From: CAZRCZ01 sp964598765
GTDB taxonomy: Bacteria; Sumerlaeota; Sumerlaeia; MVZB01; JAJFLK01
Direction of reading: 5' to 3'
DNA length: 64,000 nt
NCBI GenBank assembly: GCA_964598765.1
Contig: CAZRCZ010000003.1
Coordinates: 1-64,000, forward strand
Shown: positions 33,872 to 41,724 of the stretch, in pieces
Layout of the letters: each line of letters starts with the position of its first letter
How positions within the stretch are numbered: position 1 is the first letter of the stretch
Notes under the pieces: generated by a model
What the model was told of the DNA's origin: nothing
The model's database searches: none
Seen by the model: only the letters and a program-made list of their open reading frames with translations
Program-made: the position numbers and the translations under genes

Positions 33872-34860
33872 TGTTCGTATTGCACCCTCGAACCGAGAAA
33901 TCGGTTCTGAAAAATGGTCAACGCAAAAAGAATCAAAAAAAGAAGATACGCGACCGCGGACGCTTGACCCAGTTTCCACTGCGCGAAACCCTTTTGATAC
34001 ATGTGAAAAACCAGCGTCGAAGTCGTCTTGGCCGGTCCGCCGTCCGGCGACATTACCAAGACCGGAACCAAGACCTTAAACGCGCCGATGACCGAAACAA
34101 CGAGAAGAAAAAAAGTCGTCGGCGCGAGAAGTGGCCAAGTAACGTGGCGGAACCGCGCCCACGTTCCGGCCCCGTCAATCTTCGCCGCTTCGTGATAGGC
34201 GGGTTCGATGTTGTTCAATCCCGCGAGAAAAATCACCATGCCGAATCCGGCGTCTCGCCAGACCGAAGTCAGGACGACGCAGGTCATCGAGAGACTCGGT
34301 CCGGCGAACAACAAGTTCAATGGGGAAGATTTGGGGAACCACAATAACCCCAGCGCGCCGGTGACGAACATCTCCACGATCCCGCGCGGTTCTTGAAGCC
34401 ATTTTAGCGGTTCAAGTTTCAATCCATGCGTCCAAAAATAATTGAGCGGACCGAACTGCGGATCGAAGACGTATCGCCAAAGAATCGAAACCGCGACCCA
34501 CGCCGAAACATAAGGCAGAAAATAAATCGTCCGCCAAATTCCGATTCCCCTGCCTCTTTTTTCCAACAACAGCGCAAGCCCAAGCGAAATCGCCAACGTC
34601 AACGGAACCGAGAGCAAGACGTAATTGACGGTGTTAAGAACCGCCAGCCAAAATTCCTGATCGCGAAAACTCCGGACGTAATTTCTCCAGCCGACCCAAC
34701 GCACGATGTCCGGCGTGTCGGCTCCCTCCCAATTCGTGAACGAAACCAGCAAAGATAAAAGAACCGGAACGAAACAAAAAACCAGCAGGACAACACCGGC
34801 GGGAGCGAGATAAAGCCATGCGATTCCCGATTCGGTCCATGGGCTTCTTTTCTTGCTCAA
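33868..34860 (-). CDS. Sugar ABC transporter permease, MalF/UgpA type
   Basis: 330 aa, TTG start at 34860 with GGAGG 8 nt upstream. It opens with IAWLYLAPAGVVLLVFCFVP (first helix), has SFTNWEGADTPDIVRWVGWR and the EAA loop PAYHEAAKIDGAGTWARFRH then VTWPLLAP. A loop of about 40 residues at 148-190 (KWLQEPRGIVEMFVTGALGL) is longer than in most relatives. It pairs with the MalG-type permease downstream. Upstream lies decayed, lower-GC DNA instead of the usual substrate-binding protein gene, so that gene may have been lost or lie elsewhere. Sugar specificity cannot be told. Confidence 0.92.
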   Translation of the reverse strand: MSKKRSPWTESGIAWLYLAPAGVVLLVFCFVPVLLSLLVSFTNWEGADTPDIVRWVGWRNYVRSFRDQEFWLAVLNTVNYVLLSVPLTLAISLGLALLLEKRGRGIGIWRTIYFLPYVSAWVAVSILWRYVFDPQFGPLNYFWTHGLKLEPLKWLQEPRGIVEMFVTGALGLLWFPKSSPLNLLFAGPSLSMTCVVLTSVWRDAGFGMVIFLAGLNNIEPAYHEAAKIDGAGTWARFRHVTWPLLAPTTFFLLVVSVIGAFKVLVPVLVMSPDGGPAKTTSTLVFHMYQKGFAQWKLGQASAVAYLLFLILFALTIFQNRFLGSRVQYEQ

Positions 34861-34897
34861 CTCCTCATCCTCCGGAAAATGACAATACAGAAATTTA

Positions 34898-34928
34898 CCA
34901 GGGATGAATAGGATGGACAGGATTAGAA
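34898..34928. repeat. Short dispersed repeat GATGAATAGGATGGACAGGA
   Basis: CCAGGGATGAATAGGATGGA then CAGGATTAGAA resembles a common environmental-genome repeat. It sits in a 193-bp lower-GC gap (34861-35053) that otherwise shows nothing. Confidence 0.4.
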
Positions 34929-35053
34929 GTCAGAAAGGGGTAGCGAATTATCAGGAGCAACCAGCCGAAAATGTTTCTGTGACAAGATGGAAAACGGAAA
35001 CTATAAAGTATCCGTGCAAAAGGAAAGCATTTTGGTAAGGCGTAACGGGAAGA

Positions 35054-35389
35054 ATGGATCGGAAAATGGCATTGAGCAGATTGGAGCGATGGATGACCGT
35101 TTGGGCGACTTTTGCGGGATTATCTCTTTGTCGTCCCGATTACGCCCAAGGGTCCACGAGCGTCGCCGATAATGGGGCGGGAACCAGATCGGTGGGTTCT
35201 TATCTTTCCATGGCGATCGTCAACGGCAACCGGGCGATCTCGTATTACGTCTATGGCATTTGAAAATTGAATTACGCCCGCGTGAGCGTGAATCCGATCA
35301 TCGCCTATTATGGTGCGACCAAGAAAAATTTGAATTACGCATACATTATGACGCCGAACGCCGTGAGGGATTCGACGATTTTTGAATGA
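35054..35389 (+). pseudogene. Remnant of a secreted repeat protein, with an in-frame TGA
   Basis: ATG 35054 (GGGAAG just upstream) opens a 111-codon frame broken by TGA at 35261. Before the stop there is a signal-like segment (MTVWATFAGLSLCRPDYAQG) and SVGSYLSMAIVNGNRAISYY; after it the same frame continues KLNYARVSVNPIIAYYGATK and KNLNYAYIMTPN. The 'NGN.AISYY....LNYAR' pattern is a beta-strand repeat of large secreted proteins, and the two halves join without a gap, so TGA probably replaced a GGA or similar codon. Only about 110 codons remain of what is normally a longer protein. The region is lower in GC than its neighbours. Confidence 0.6.
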
Positions 35390-35424
35390 TTCAACTTTGC
35401 GGGTTGGAGAGCCGATTTCCGTTG

Positions 35425-36993
35425 CTAATTCACCTGCCGTCCTTTGCCCCAGTAGCGTTCGCGCAGTTCGCGTTTCAAAATTTTTCCCGCCCCCGATTTG
35501 GGAAGCGCCTCCAAAAACTCAACCGATTTCGGGCATTTAAAGTTCGCCAGCCGTTCCCGGCAGAACTCGATGATCTCCACGTCGCTCGACGACTCGCCCG
35601 GTCTCATCACCATGAACGCCTTGACGACTTCTCCCCATTTGTCGTCCGGCACGCCGATCACCGTCGTCTCCAAAACGCCGGGGAATTGCATGAGGATATT
35701 CTCGACTTCGGTCGTGTAGATGTTCTCGCCGCCGGAAATAATCATGTCCTTTTTGCGGTCAACGATCGTGATGTAGCCCGCTTCGTTGCGCACGGCGACG
35801 TCTCCCGAATGATACCATCCGTTTTTGATCGCCTCATTCGTCGCGTCGGTTTTGTTCAGGTAGCCCTTCATGATGTTCGTCCCGCGAATGATGATCTCGC
35901 CTGCTTGGCCGATGGGAACCTCGTTGTCGTTGTCGTCCACGACCTGGATCTCGACCCCCGGCACGGCGCGTCCGGCCGTTCCGAGCAACCACTCCGACGC
36001 GGGGTCGTCGCTCCCGCGTTTGTGTTCCTCCTGATTGAGCGCGGTGACCAGCGGCGAGGCCTCGGTCATGCCATAGCCCTGCATCGGGAGACAGGGCAAC
36101 TTGGCAATCGCCCGCTTGAGCAGGGGAACGGGCATCGGCGACGCGCCGTAGAGATAAGCGCGGAGCGAACTGAGATCGTATTTCTCGAAATCGGGATGGC
36201 TCAAAATGAAATTGAGCATCGTCGGAACCAAAAGAAGCGTCGTCACCCTGTGCCGTTGAATCAAATCCAGCGTCAGCTTCGGCTCGAACGAACGGCCGAA
36301 GACGTGCGTCCCTCCCATCATCGTGAAGACGTAAAACGATCCGGCGTCCGCCAGATGAAACATCGGCGCGATGTGAAGCCAAACGTCGTTGGGCGTAATC
36401 GCAAAAACCGATTGGAGGTGGAAAGCGTTGCAGACCAAATTCCGCACGGTCAGCATGACTCCCTTGGGCATTCCCGTCGTCCCGCCGGTGTAGTAAAATC
36501 CGGCGACGTCGTTCTCGTTGATTTCCGGCGTGGGATAGTTTGTCGGCTGGCCGTTCAGCAATTCGGCCATGTTCTTCAATCCCTCCGGTGTTTTGTCGCC
36601 GTCGCTGTAATAAACCTCCTTGAGTGTCTCGGCTCCAGCGCGGACTTTTTCCAGCATCGGCAGAAACGGTCCGTCAATGAAAAGAACCCGCGATTTGCTG
36701 TCGTTCAAAATGTAGGTGACCTCGGTCGGGTTCAGCCGTATGTTGAGCGGATTGATGATGACCCCCATCGCGTGACACGCGAAGAAAATCTCCAAGTAGC
36801 GGTGATGATTCAGGCAAAGCGCCGCGACGGCGTCCCCCTGTTTGATCCCGATGGATTTCAGGCCGTTGGCGAGCATGTAAACACGCTCGCCGAATTCGCG
36901 GTAGGTGAATTTCTCGTCGCCGTCAATGATGGCGGTCTTGTCCCCGTATTGAAGAATCGCCCGTTCCAAGACGCCGATCAGTCGTTCCTGCAT
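35425..36993 (-). CDS. Long-chain fatty acyl-CoA ligase (AMP-binding)
   Basis: 522 aa from ATG 36993, preceded by GAGG about 10 nt upstream; the frame runs on to 37116 without homology. ANL-superfamily motifs: YYTGGTTGMPKGVMLT (P-loop), QGYGMTEASPLV, WYHSGDVAVRNEAGYITIVD and RKKDMIISGGENIYTTEVEN, with the catalytic Lys near SGAGKILKRELRE. It activates a carboxylic acid with ATP and CoA. The substrate is most likely a fatty acid, in line with the acyl-CoA dehydrogenase/ETF operon at the window start, though aryl acids cannot be excluded. It converges on the decayed gene at 35054. Confidence 0.93.
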   Translation of the reverse strand: MQERLIGVLERAILQYGDKTAIIDGDEKFTYREFGERVYMLANGLKSIGIKQGDAVAALCLNHHRYLEIFFACHAMGVIINPLNIRLNPTEVTYILNDSKSRVLFIDGPFLPMLEKVRAGAETLKEVYYSDGDKTPEGLKNMAELLNGQPTNYPTPEINENDVAGFYYTGGTTGMPKGVMLTVRNLVCNAFHLQSVFAITPNDVWLHIAPMFHLADAGSFYVFTMMGGTHVFGRSFEPKLTLDLIQRHRVTTLLLVPTMLNFILSHPDFEKYDLSSLRAYLYGASPMPVPLLKRAIAKLPCLPMQGYGMTEASPLVTALNQEEHKRGSDDPASEWLLGTAGRAVPGVEIQVVDDNDNEVPIGQAGEIIIRGTNIMKGYLNKTDATNEAIKNGWYHSGDVAVRNEAGYITIVDRKKDMIISGGENIYTTEVENILMQFPGVLETTVIGVPDDKWGEVVKAFMVMRPGESSSDVEIIEFCRERLANFKCPKSVEFLEALPKSGAGKILKRELRERYWGKGRQVN

Positions 36994-37112
36994 CGTTCTT
37001 AACCTCGTATCATCAAAGATTGCAAAAGAATGCCCCAGCGGATCAAGCGGAGCAAGCGAAAAACTCAATGCGGACTGCATCCGCGCGACCATCCCAAATC
37101 GCAAAATCGCCC

Positions 37113-37622
37113 TCATCCTTTGAGCGCGGCGCGGATGTCCTTCATGAGCAGGAATAGTTGAAGCGGATCGGTCGGGCTTGGCTCAAAGTCGTGTTTCAAA
37201 TACCAATTTCGCGCCTCCTCATCCTTGGCGTGAACGAGCAAGGCGCGAATTCCCGCGAAATCCGCGGCTTGGCAGGTTCTCAAGAGGGCATCCTTGAGTA
37301 GCGACTTGCCGAGGCCCGTTCCCCGTTCGCGGAGGTCCACGGCGAGCCGGGCCAAAATCATGACCGGGATCGGATGGCGCGGCATCCCTTTGAGAACCCG
37401 CTCAGGAGCCGAACCGTGAACAACCGAACCGACCGCGAGGCTGTAATAGCCGACGATGCGCCGAGCGCGACAAGCGACGAAAGTTTGCGAACTGCCGCTC
37501 TGTCCGCCGATGAGCGCGAACCTTTGGAGAAACCGATTCAGCGGTTCTTTGCCGCAATCGAATTCGCCGGTCTCGTGCGCGGCGGTCAACCGCTCGACGG
37601 GGGAAAGAGGAACGTCGGTCAA
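37113..37622 (-). CDS. GNAT-family acetyltransferase toxin (TacT-like)
   Basis: 169 aa, TTG start. It has the TacT/AtaT-type layout: AAHETGEFDCGKEPLNRFLQ, VACRARRIVGYYSLAVGSVV, the acetyl-CoA loop RGTGLGKSLLKDALLR and the catalytic-region Tyr in ARNWYLKHDFEPSPTDPLQL. Members of this family acetylate the amino group of charged tRNAs and stop translation. It starts 16 nt after a DUF1778 (TacA-like) gene, the standard antitoxin-then-toxin order. The acyl-CoA ligase ATG lies further downstream, but a different promoter is likely there. Target tRNA unknown. Confidence 0.9.
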   Translation of the reverse strand: MTDVPLSPVERLTAAHETGEFDCGKEPLNRFLQRFALIGGQSGSSQTFVACRARRIVGYYSLAVGSVVHGSAPERVLKGMPRHPIPVMILARLAVDLRERGTGLGKSLLKDALLRTCQAADFAGIRALLVHAKDEEARNWYLKHDFEPSPTDPLQLFLLMKDIRAALKG

Positions 37623-37638
37623 GCGGAAGAATCCGGAT

Positions 37639-37917
37639 TCAATCGAGGAGACCCCGCTCGGTGAGAAGCCGTTTCAGGGCCGGTTTGCGTTTGGCGGGAC
37701 GATTCAGCGCGGCTTGGAAGGACTTCCATCGGCGATCGTCGAGGACGAAAAGACGGCGGTCGACCAAAGCCTGTTCGGCGGCGGCCAGCGCGCTTTCGAG
37801 AAGAAACCCGCTGACGTTGGTTTGGCGCGCGCGCGCCGCCTGTTCCAAGATGCGCTTTTGGCGGAGGGTTGCGCGGATGTCAATTCGCTCACTTTTGGGT
37901 GATTCGGCTACGGCCAT
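37639..37917 (-). CDS. DUF1778 antitoxin (TacA-like)
   Basis: 92 aa from ATG 37917, which has AGAAGG 9 nt upstream; the frame extends up to 38490 but without homology. The N-terminal ribbon-helix-helix part reads RIDIRATLRQKRILEQAARA then RQTNVSGFLLESAL; the C-terminal arm LDDRRWKSFQAALNRPAKRK is the toxin-binding tail of DUF1778 antitoxins. It should bind its own promoter and neutralise the TacT-like acetyltransferase. It faces the GT-C-like gene at 38053 across a 135-bp gap that would carry the operator; no clear palindrome is seen there by eye. Confidence 0.88.
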   Translation of the reverse strand: MAVAESPKSERIDIRATLRQKRILEQAARARQTNVSGFLLESALAAAEQALVDRRLFVLDDRRWKSFQAALNRPAKRKPALKRLLTERGLLD

Positions 37918-38052
37918 GTTATCCATCCTTCTCATGATTTCCATGATACACACAACGTCAGGACGGTAGCAAGGGCCATGACGGGCGTTTCCGGCGGACG
38001 GGGTCTTTGGGTTAATCCTTGAACTCATGCTTCCGGCGGGCAAAACTGCGCC

Positions 38053-39924
38053 ATGCAATCTTCGGACCCAGCGCATCAATCCCCACGACGGCGTGATCTC
38101 GCCGCCGATTGGATTTTGGCCGTCCTCCTCGCTTCCGTCGGAGCGTGGTTTCTTTGCAAACCTCCCAAGGCCGAAAGCGTGGCGGTCCAAACGGCCAAGG
38201 GGATGATCGCCGAGGCGCATCAGGTCGGTTGGCTGTTGGTCTTCGCCGCCGTCGCCGTGGCTATCGCGTTCGGCTTCCGCTTCATTTCTCGTCGTTGGCA
38301 AGGACGATCGTTCTTTCGGGACCTCGCGTTGGGATTCATTCCGATTTCGCTTGCCGTCTATTTTCTCCTCAATCGGGTTCGCGCCACGAAAGCCGAAGTC
38401 ATACCTTGGCCGGGCGGGGAACGATACTTCTGGCTCGATGACGACGTGATGATTTCGATGCGTTACGCGCTTAATTTCGCGCTTGGCCACGGATTGGTCT
38501 GGAACGCGGAGGGGCCGCGCGTCGAGGGTTACACCAATTTTCTTTGGACCCTATTCATGGCCATTCCGCATGGAATCGGATTGCCGCTTCGGTCGACGAG
38601 CGGGTTTGTCATTGCCGTCGCTTCGGGACTTCTCGTCTTGACCCTTTATTGGACATTGCGTGTCGCCCCGAGGATGGGAATTTCCCCCGGTTGCCGATGG
38701 CTCGCGGCGATGATGATCGTCGGCAATCGCTGGGTCATCCATTGGACCGAGAGCGGATCGGAAGTGATCCTTTTGGGTTTTCTGTTGCTGGTGGTGAGCG
38801 AGCGTTTGATTTCGGCGCGACGGCATTGCCCGCTCGGTATCGGAACTGGATTGCTTTTGGGATTGATCCCCTTGGTCCGCGCGGACGCATTGATCCTTGT
38901 CCTCGCGTTTTTGCCCGCGCTCTGCATCCTACTTCGTTCGGGACGCGCCCGCGCTTCAATCCTCCTTCCGGCGATTTTTCTCCCCTTGGCTCATTTGGTT
39001 TGGCGGCGGTTCTACTACGGCGATTGGATGCCGAACACCTACTATCTGAAAGCCGTTCAAATTCCGATGAAGGAAGGGATGGGGATTCATTACATTTCCT
39101 CGCTCTTTTATTCTTTCGGAGGAATTTGCCTGCTGTCGGCGGCGTCGCTCCGGTTGAACCGTCATCCGACGGCGAGGTGGCTGGGCTTGATCCCTTGGGT
39201 GGGGATCGGCTACGCGACGCTGATCGGCGGGGACGAATTGCCGGAGCTTCGTTTCGTCGTTCCGGTGACTCCTCTCCTGATCTTGACGGCCTTGGCATCG
39301 GCGGATCGGATTTTTGTTCGGCGCGATCTTCGGTTCGGTTTCGGCGGAAAGGGGGACGGCGCGATACCGGGCCGGTATGCGTGGATCGCGCTTCTTCTTG
39401 TGGTCGGCGCATTTCGGGCGATCATTTCTCCCGCGACTCTCTCCGAATTAAGCGACGACCGCGGCTGGCATGAAAAACAGAATGTTGTCTTGGGAATGAT
39501 CCTGAAGAAAAACACTTCGCCGGAGGCGAAAATCGCCCATTTTTGGGCCGGCGCGACCCCTTATTTTTCCGAACGCTCTGCCCAAGACATGCTCGGCAAA
39601 AACGATCCCTACATCGCCCGTCTGCCCGGTCACGCGGGGGAGTGGCCTCCGGGGCACGTCAAATACTCCGCTTCGTATTCGTTGAGTTTGAAGCCGGACG
39701 TGATCGTGACCGCCCTGCCCGCCGACCGCCTCAATCCGGAGGCGCTCGCCAAAGACACTGAACGGTTTGAGTACCCCGCCCTCTATTCGCTTTACTCCGA
39801 TCCGGTCTTCCGATCAGAATACGCGGAGGGCTTGGTTCCCTTGAAGTTGAGCAGGGAATACCACGCCGTTTTCGTCCGCAAGGGGAGCGCCGCCGCCAAG
39901 CCGCCGGCGGAATGGAAGGAGTGA
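38053..39924 (+). CDS. Multi-pass GT-C-like glycosyltransferase
   Basis: 623 aa with about 10-11 membrane helices. The conserved first exterior loop reads YFWLDDDVMISMRYALNFAL then GHGLVWNAEGPRVEGYTNFL, the mark of a GT-C group (arabinosyltransferase AftB-like, 'DDA.IS.RYA.N...G.GLVWN'), whose acidic residues act with a lipid-phosphate sugar donor. A soluble ~120-residue C-terminal part lies outside the membrane. It begins a plus-strand run with the two pseudopilin genes (gap 6 nt to the first), so it may transfer sugar to the pilins or to a nearby lipid-linked glycan. Sugar and acceptor unknown. Confidence 0.78.
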   Translation: MQSSDPAHQSPRRRDLAADWILAVLLASVGAWFLCKPPKAESVAVQTAKGMIAEAHQVGWLLVFAAVAVAIAFGFRFISRRWQGRSFFRDLALGFIPISLAVYFLLNRVRATKAEVIPWPGGERYFWLDDDVMISMRYALNFALGHGLVWNAEGPRVEGYTNFLWTLFMAIPHGIGLPLRSTSGFVIAVASGLLVLTLYWTLRVAPRMGISPGCRWLAAMMIVGNRWVIHWTESGSEVILLGFLLLVVSERLISARRHCPLGIGTGLLLGLIPLVRADALILVLAFLPALCILLRSGRARASILLPAIFLPLAHLVWRRFYYGDWMPNTYYLKAVQIPMKEGMGIHYISSLFYSFGGICLLSAASLRLNRHPTARWLGLIPWVGIGYATLIGGDELPELRFVVPVTPLLILTALASADRIFVRRDLRFGFGGKGDGAIPGRYAWIALLLVVGAFRAIISPATLSELSDDRGWHEKQNVVLGMILKKNTSPEAKIAHFWAGATPYFSERSAQDMLGKNDPYIARLPGHAGEWPPGHVKYSASYSLSLKPDVIVTALPADRLNPEALAKDTERFEYPALYSLYSDPVFRSEYAEGLVPLKLSREYHAVFVRKGSAAAKPPAEWKE

Positions 39925-39930
39925 CCGATC

Positions 39931-40518
39931 ATGTTGCGTCGCGGATTCACGCTCATCGAGCTTTTGATCGTCGTGGCGATAATCGCCATTTTGGCCGCCA
40001 TTGCCGTCCCGAATTTTTTGGAGGCGCAGACGCGCGCCAAGGTCTCGCGCGCCAAGGCCGACATGCGCTCGCTCGCCACCGCCATCGAGTCCTATTGCGT
40101 GGACAGCAACGCTTATCCTTACGCTGATGGTCCGCTTGGGTATCCCGAAATTCCCCCCGTGAGCGATCCGTTCGAGGCGCTCATTCCGACGCGATTGACG
40201 ACCCCCATCGCCTACATCACGTCGTTGATCGAGGACCCGTTCAAGCAAGGGGTGATCACGGATCAGCAACGGCGCTATAGATACATTGACCGAAATTATT
40301 TCGTCATCTTGGGAGAGGAAGGGGATTTCAACACCTACTTGGGGATCTACTCGCAGGGACTGGTGCCGGCCACCAAGTATTTCGTTCTGAGCTATGGTCC
40401 CGATCTGGATTTTGACGACATGGACTACGGCAATCCCGCGTTGTATGATCCGACCAACGGAACCGTCTCGAACGGGGACATCATTGATTTTGGTCCGGGA
40501 ATTGGATTCAAAAATTGA
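39931..40518 (+). CDS. Type II secretion/type IV pilin-like pseudopilin, copy 1
   Basis: 195 aa. Prepilin leader MLRRG is followed by the processing site and helix FTLIELLIVVAIIAILAAIA, with Glu at +5. The helix continues VPNFLEAQTRAKVSRAKADM then RSLATAIESYCVDSNAYP, a form common in candidate-phylum and PVC genomes. The GspG-like globular part ends GPDLDFDDMDYGNPALYDPT and GTVSNGDIIDFGPG; its many Asp/Asn residues may bind calcium. It is processed by a prepilin peptidase and packed into a pilus or pseudopilus. A close paralogue is encoded at 41128-41724. Confidence 0.94.
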   Translation: MLRRGFTLIELLIVVAIIAILAAIAVPNFLEAQTRAKVSRAKADMRSLATAIESYCVDSNAYPYADGPLGYPEIPPVSDPFEALIPTRLTTPIAYITSLIEDPFKQGVITDQQRRYRYIDRNYFVILGEEGDFNTYLGIYSQGLVPATKYFVLSYGPDLDFDDMDYGNPALYDPTNGTVSNGDIIDFGPGIGFKN

Positions 40519-40522
40519 AGCA

Positions 40523-40993
40523 ATGAATTCCGCCGTCCGCCAAGTCTTCTCGGTTTGCCTGTTGGGATTGATCGGTCTTAACGGGTCGGTGGAATTTGCC
40601 TCGGCGGCGGGCTTGAAATGGCGGACGACCAAGCGCGAATCGCTCCCCGCCGGGTCCTCTTGTCATGGTTCGGTGCAGTCAACTCAATCATGTCCCCATT
40701 GCGGCGTCGTGTGCGCGATGGGACGGTCGTGCGAATGTGGGCAATCCGGCGGAGCAACCGGAAAGCCGGACGGGTTGATCTTTGCCGCCCCGCAATGTCC
40801 CAACGGCGCGGGAGGCGATTCCGCGATTCCATTTCCGACGTCGGTCGGGTTTCTCTTTTTGATTCCGCAAAAGATTGTTATTGAGACACAGAATAAAATT
40901 TCGGGACGAATCGCGATTCAAGTTTTTCATCCTCTCAACGTCGCGCTTTCGCCGCCGACTCCTCCTCCCGAACGATTTCTTCTTTCAGTCTAG
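40523..40993 (+). CDS. Secreted Cys-rich hypothetical protein
   Basis: 156 aa, starting 4 nt after the first pseudopilin gene, so translationally coupled. A signal peptide is likely (SVCLLGLIGLNGSVEFASAA). The mature part has a Cys cluster, SCHGSVQSTQSCPHCGVVCA then MGRSCECG, that could bind metal or form disulfides, followed by FPTSVGFLFLIPQKIVIETQ and a Pro-rich end. No family is recognised. Its place between two pseudopilins suggests an accessory role in the same pilus or secretion machine. Confidence 0.65.
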   Translation: MNSAVRQVFSVCLLGLIGLNGSVEFASAAGLKWRTTKRESLPAGSSCHGSVQSTQSCPHCGVVCAMGRSCECGQSGGATGKPDGLIFAAPQCPNGAGGDSAIPFPTSVGFLFLIPQKIVIETQNKISGRIAIQVFHPLNVALSPPTPPPERFLLSV

Positions 40994-41020
40994 GCTGAGC
41001 TTTACTTTTCACTCTTGTAT

Positions 41021-41075
41021 GTGGGAGGCGGTCTCCGACCGCCGAAAAATCGGCGCTGGGGACAGCGCCTCCCGC
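41021..41075. repeat. Palindromic dispersed repeat (GTGGGAGGCGGTCTCCGACC type)
   Basis: GGCGGTCTCCGACCGCC and GGCGCTGGGGACAGCGCC are two hairpins enclosed by GGGAGGC/GCCTCCC ends, giving a cruciform-like element between the Cys-rich gene and pseudopilin 2. Confidence 0.65.
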
Positions 41076-41127
41076 GTTCATTCCGCTTTTGTTGATTTTT
41101 TGTTGTCGAAACAGGAGGCATTTGAAC

Positions 41128-41724
41128 GTGAAAACTGAAACATCCCGGCGTGGATTCACGCTGATTGAACTTTTGATCGTCGTGGCGATCATCGCCATAC
41201 TGGCGGCCATCGCCGTCCCGAATTTTTTGGAGGCGCAAACGCGCTCCAAGGTCTCGCGTTGCAAGGCCGACATGCGCTCGCTGGCCACGGCGATTGAGGC
41301 GTATTGCGTGGACAATAATCTTTATCCCTATCCCGGCGGACCGAACGGATACCCTGAAATTCCCCCCGTCTCCGATCCGTTTGAGACCCACATCCCGACA
41401 AGATTGACGACGCCGATTGCTTATATCACGTCGCTGATCGAAGACCCTTTCAAGCAGTCCGTCCAACTGGACGAAACGCGCCACTATAACTACGGCGAGC
41501 GAAACTATTTCATCCTCATGGGAAACGAGACCGATTTGAACGCCTACTGCGAATTGTTCGCATCGGGCCTTTCCACGAGGGTCCGGTGGTATCTGCTGAG
41601 CCATGGTCCCGATCTGGATCACGACGATCCCGAAGGCAACCCGGCAATCTACGACCCGACGAACGGAACCGTCTCCAACGGAGACATCCTTTATTTCGGT
41701 CCGGGGATTGGATTCAATCCCTGA
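41128..41724 (+). CDS. Type II secretion/type IV pilin-like pseudopilin, copy 2
   Basis: 198 aa from GTG 41128, with AGGAGG 9 nt upstream. The prepilin site is SRRG/FTLIELLIVVAIIAILAAI, with Glu at +5. The rest matches copy 1 closely: FLEAQTRSKVSRCKADMRSL, NNLYPYPGGPNGYPEIPPVS, TPIAYITSLIEDPFKQ and YDPTNGTVSNGDILYFGPGI. Long DNA stretches are nearly identical at the 5' ends of the two genes, so they come from a tandem duplication. Differences lie in the centre (residues 110-155), which may alter the exposed surface. Its last 11 nt overlap the convergent O-antigen ligase gene. Confidence 0.94.
   Translation: MKTETSRRGFTLIELLIVVAIIAILAAIAVPNFLEAQTRSKVSRCKADMRSLATAIEAYCVDNNLYPYPGGPNGYPEIPPVSDPFETHIPTRLTTPIAYITSLIEDPFKQSVQLDETRHYNYGERNYFILMGNETDLNAYCELFASGLSTRVRWYLLSHGPDLDHDDPEGNPAIYDPTNGTVSNGDILYFGPGIGFNP

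Noticed and set aside
35261..35263. Selenocysteine or other recoding at the in-frame TGA
   Set aside because: No SECIS-like hairpin is evident, the protein type does not use selenocysteine, and the gene looks decayed.
37918..38490. Long N-terminal extension of the DUF1778 antitoxin frame
   Set aside because: It is antisense to the GT-C-like gene and a good ribosome site supports the start at 37917.
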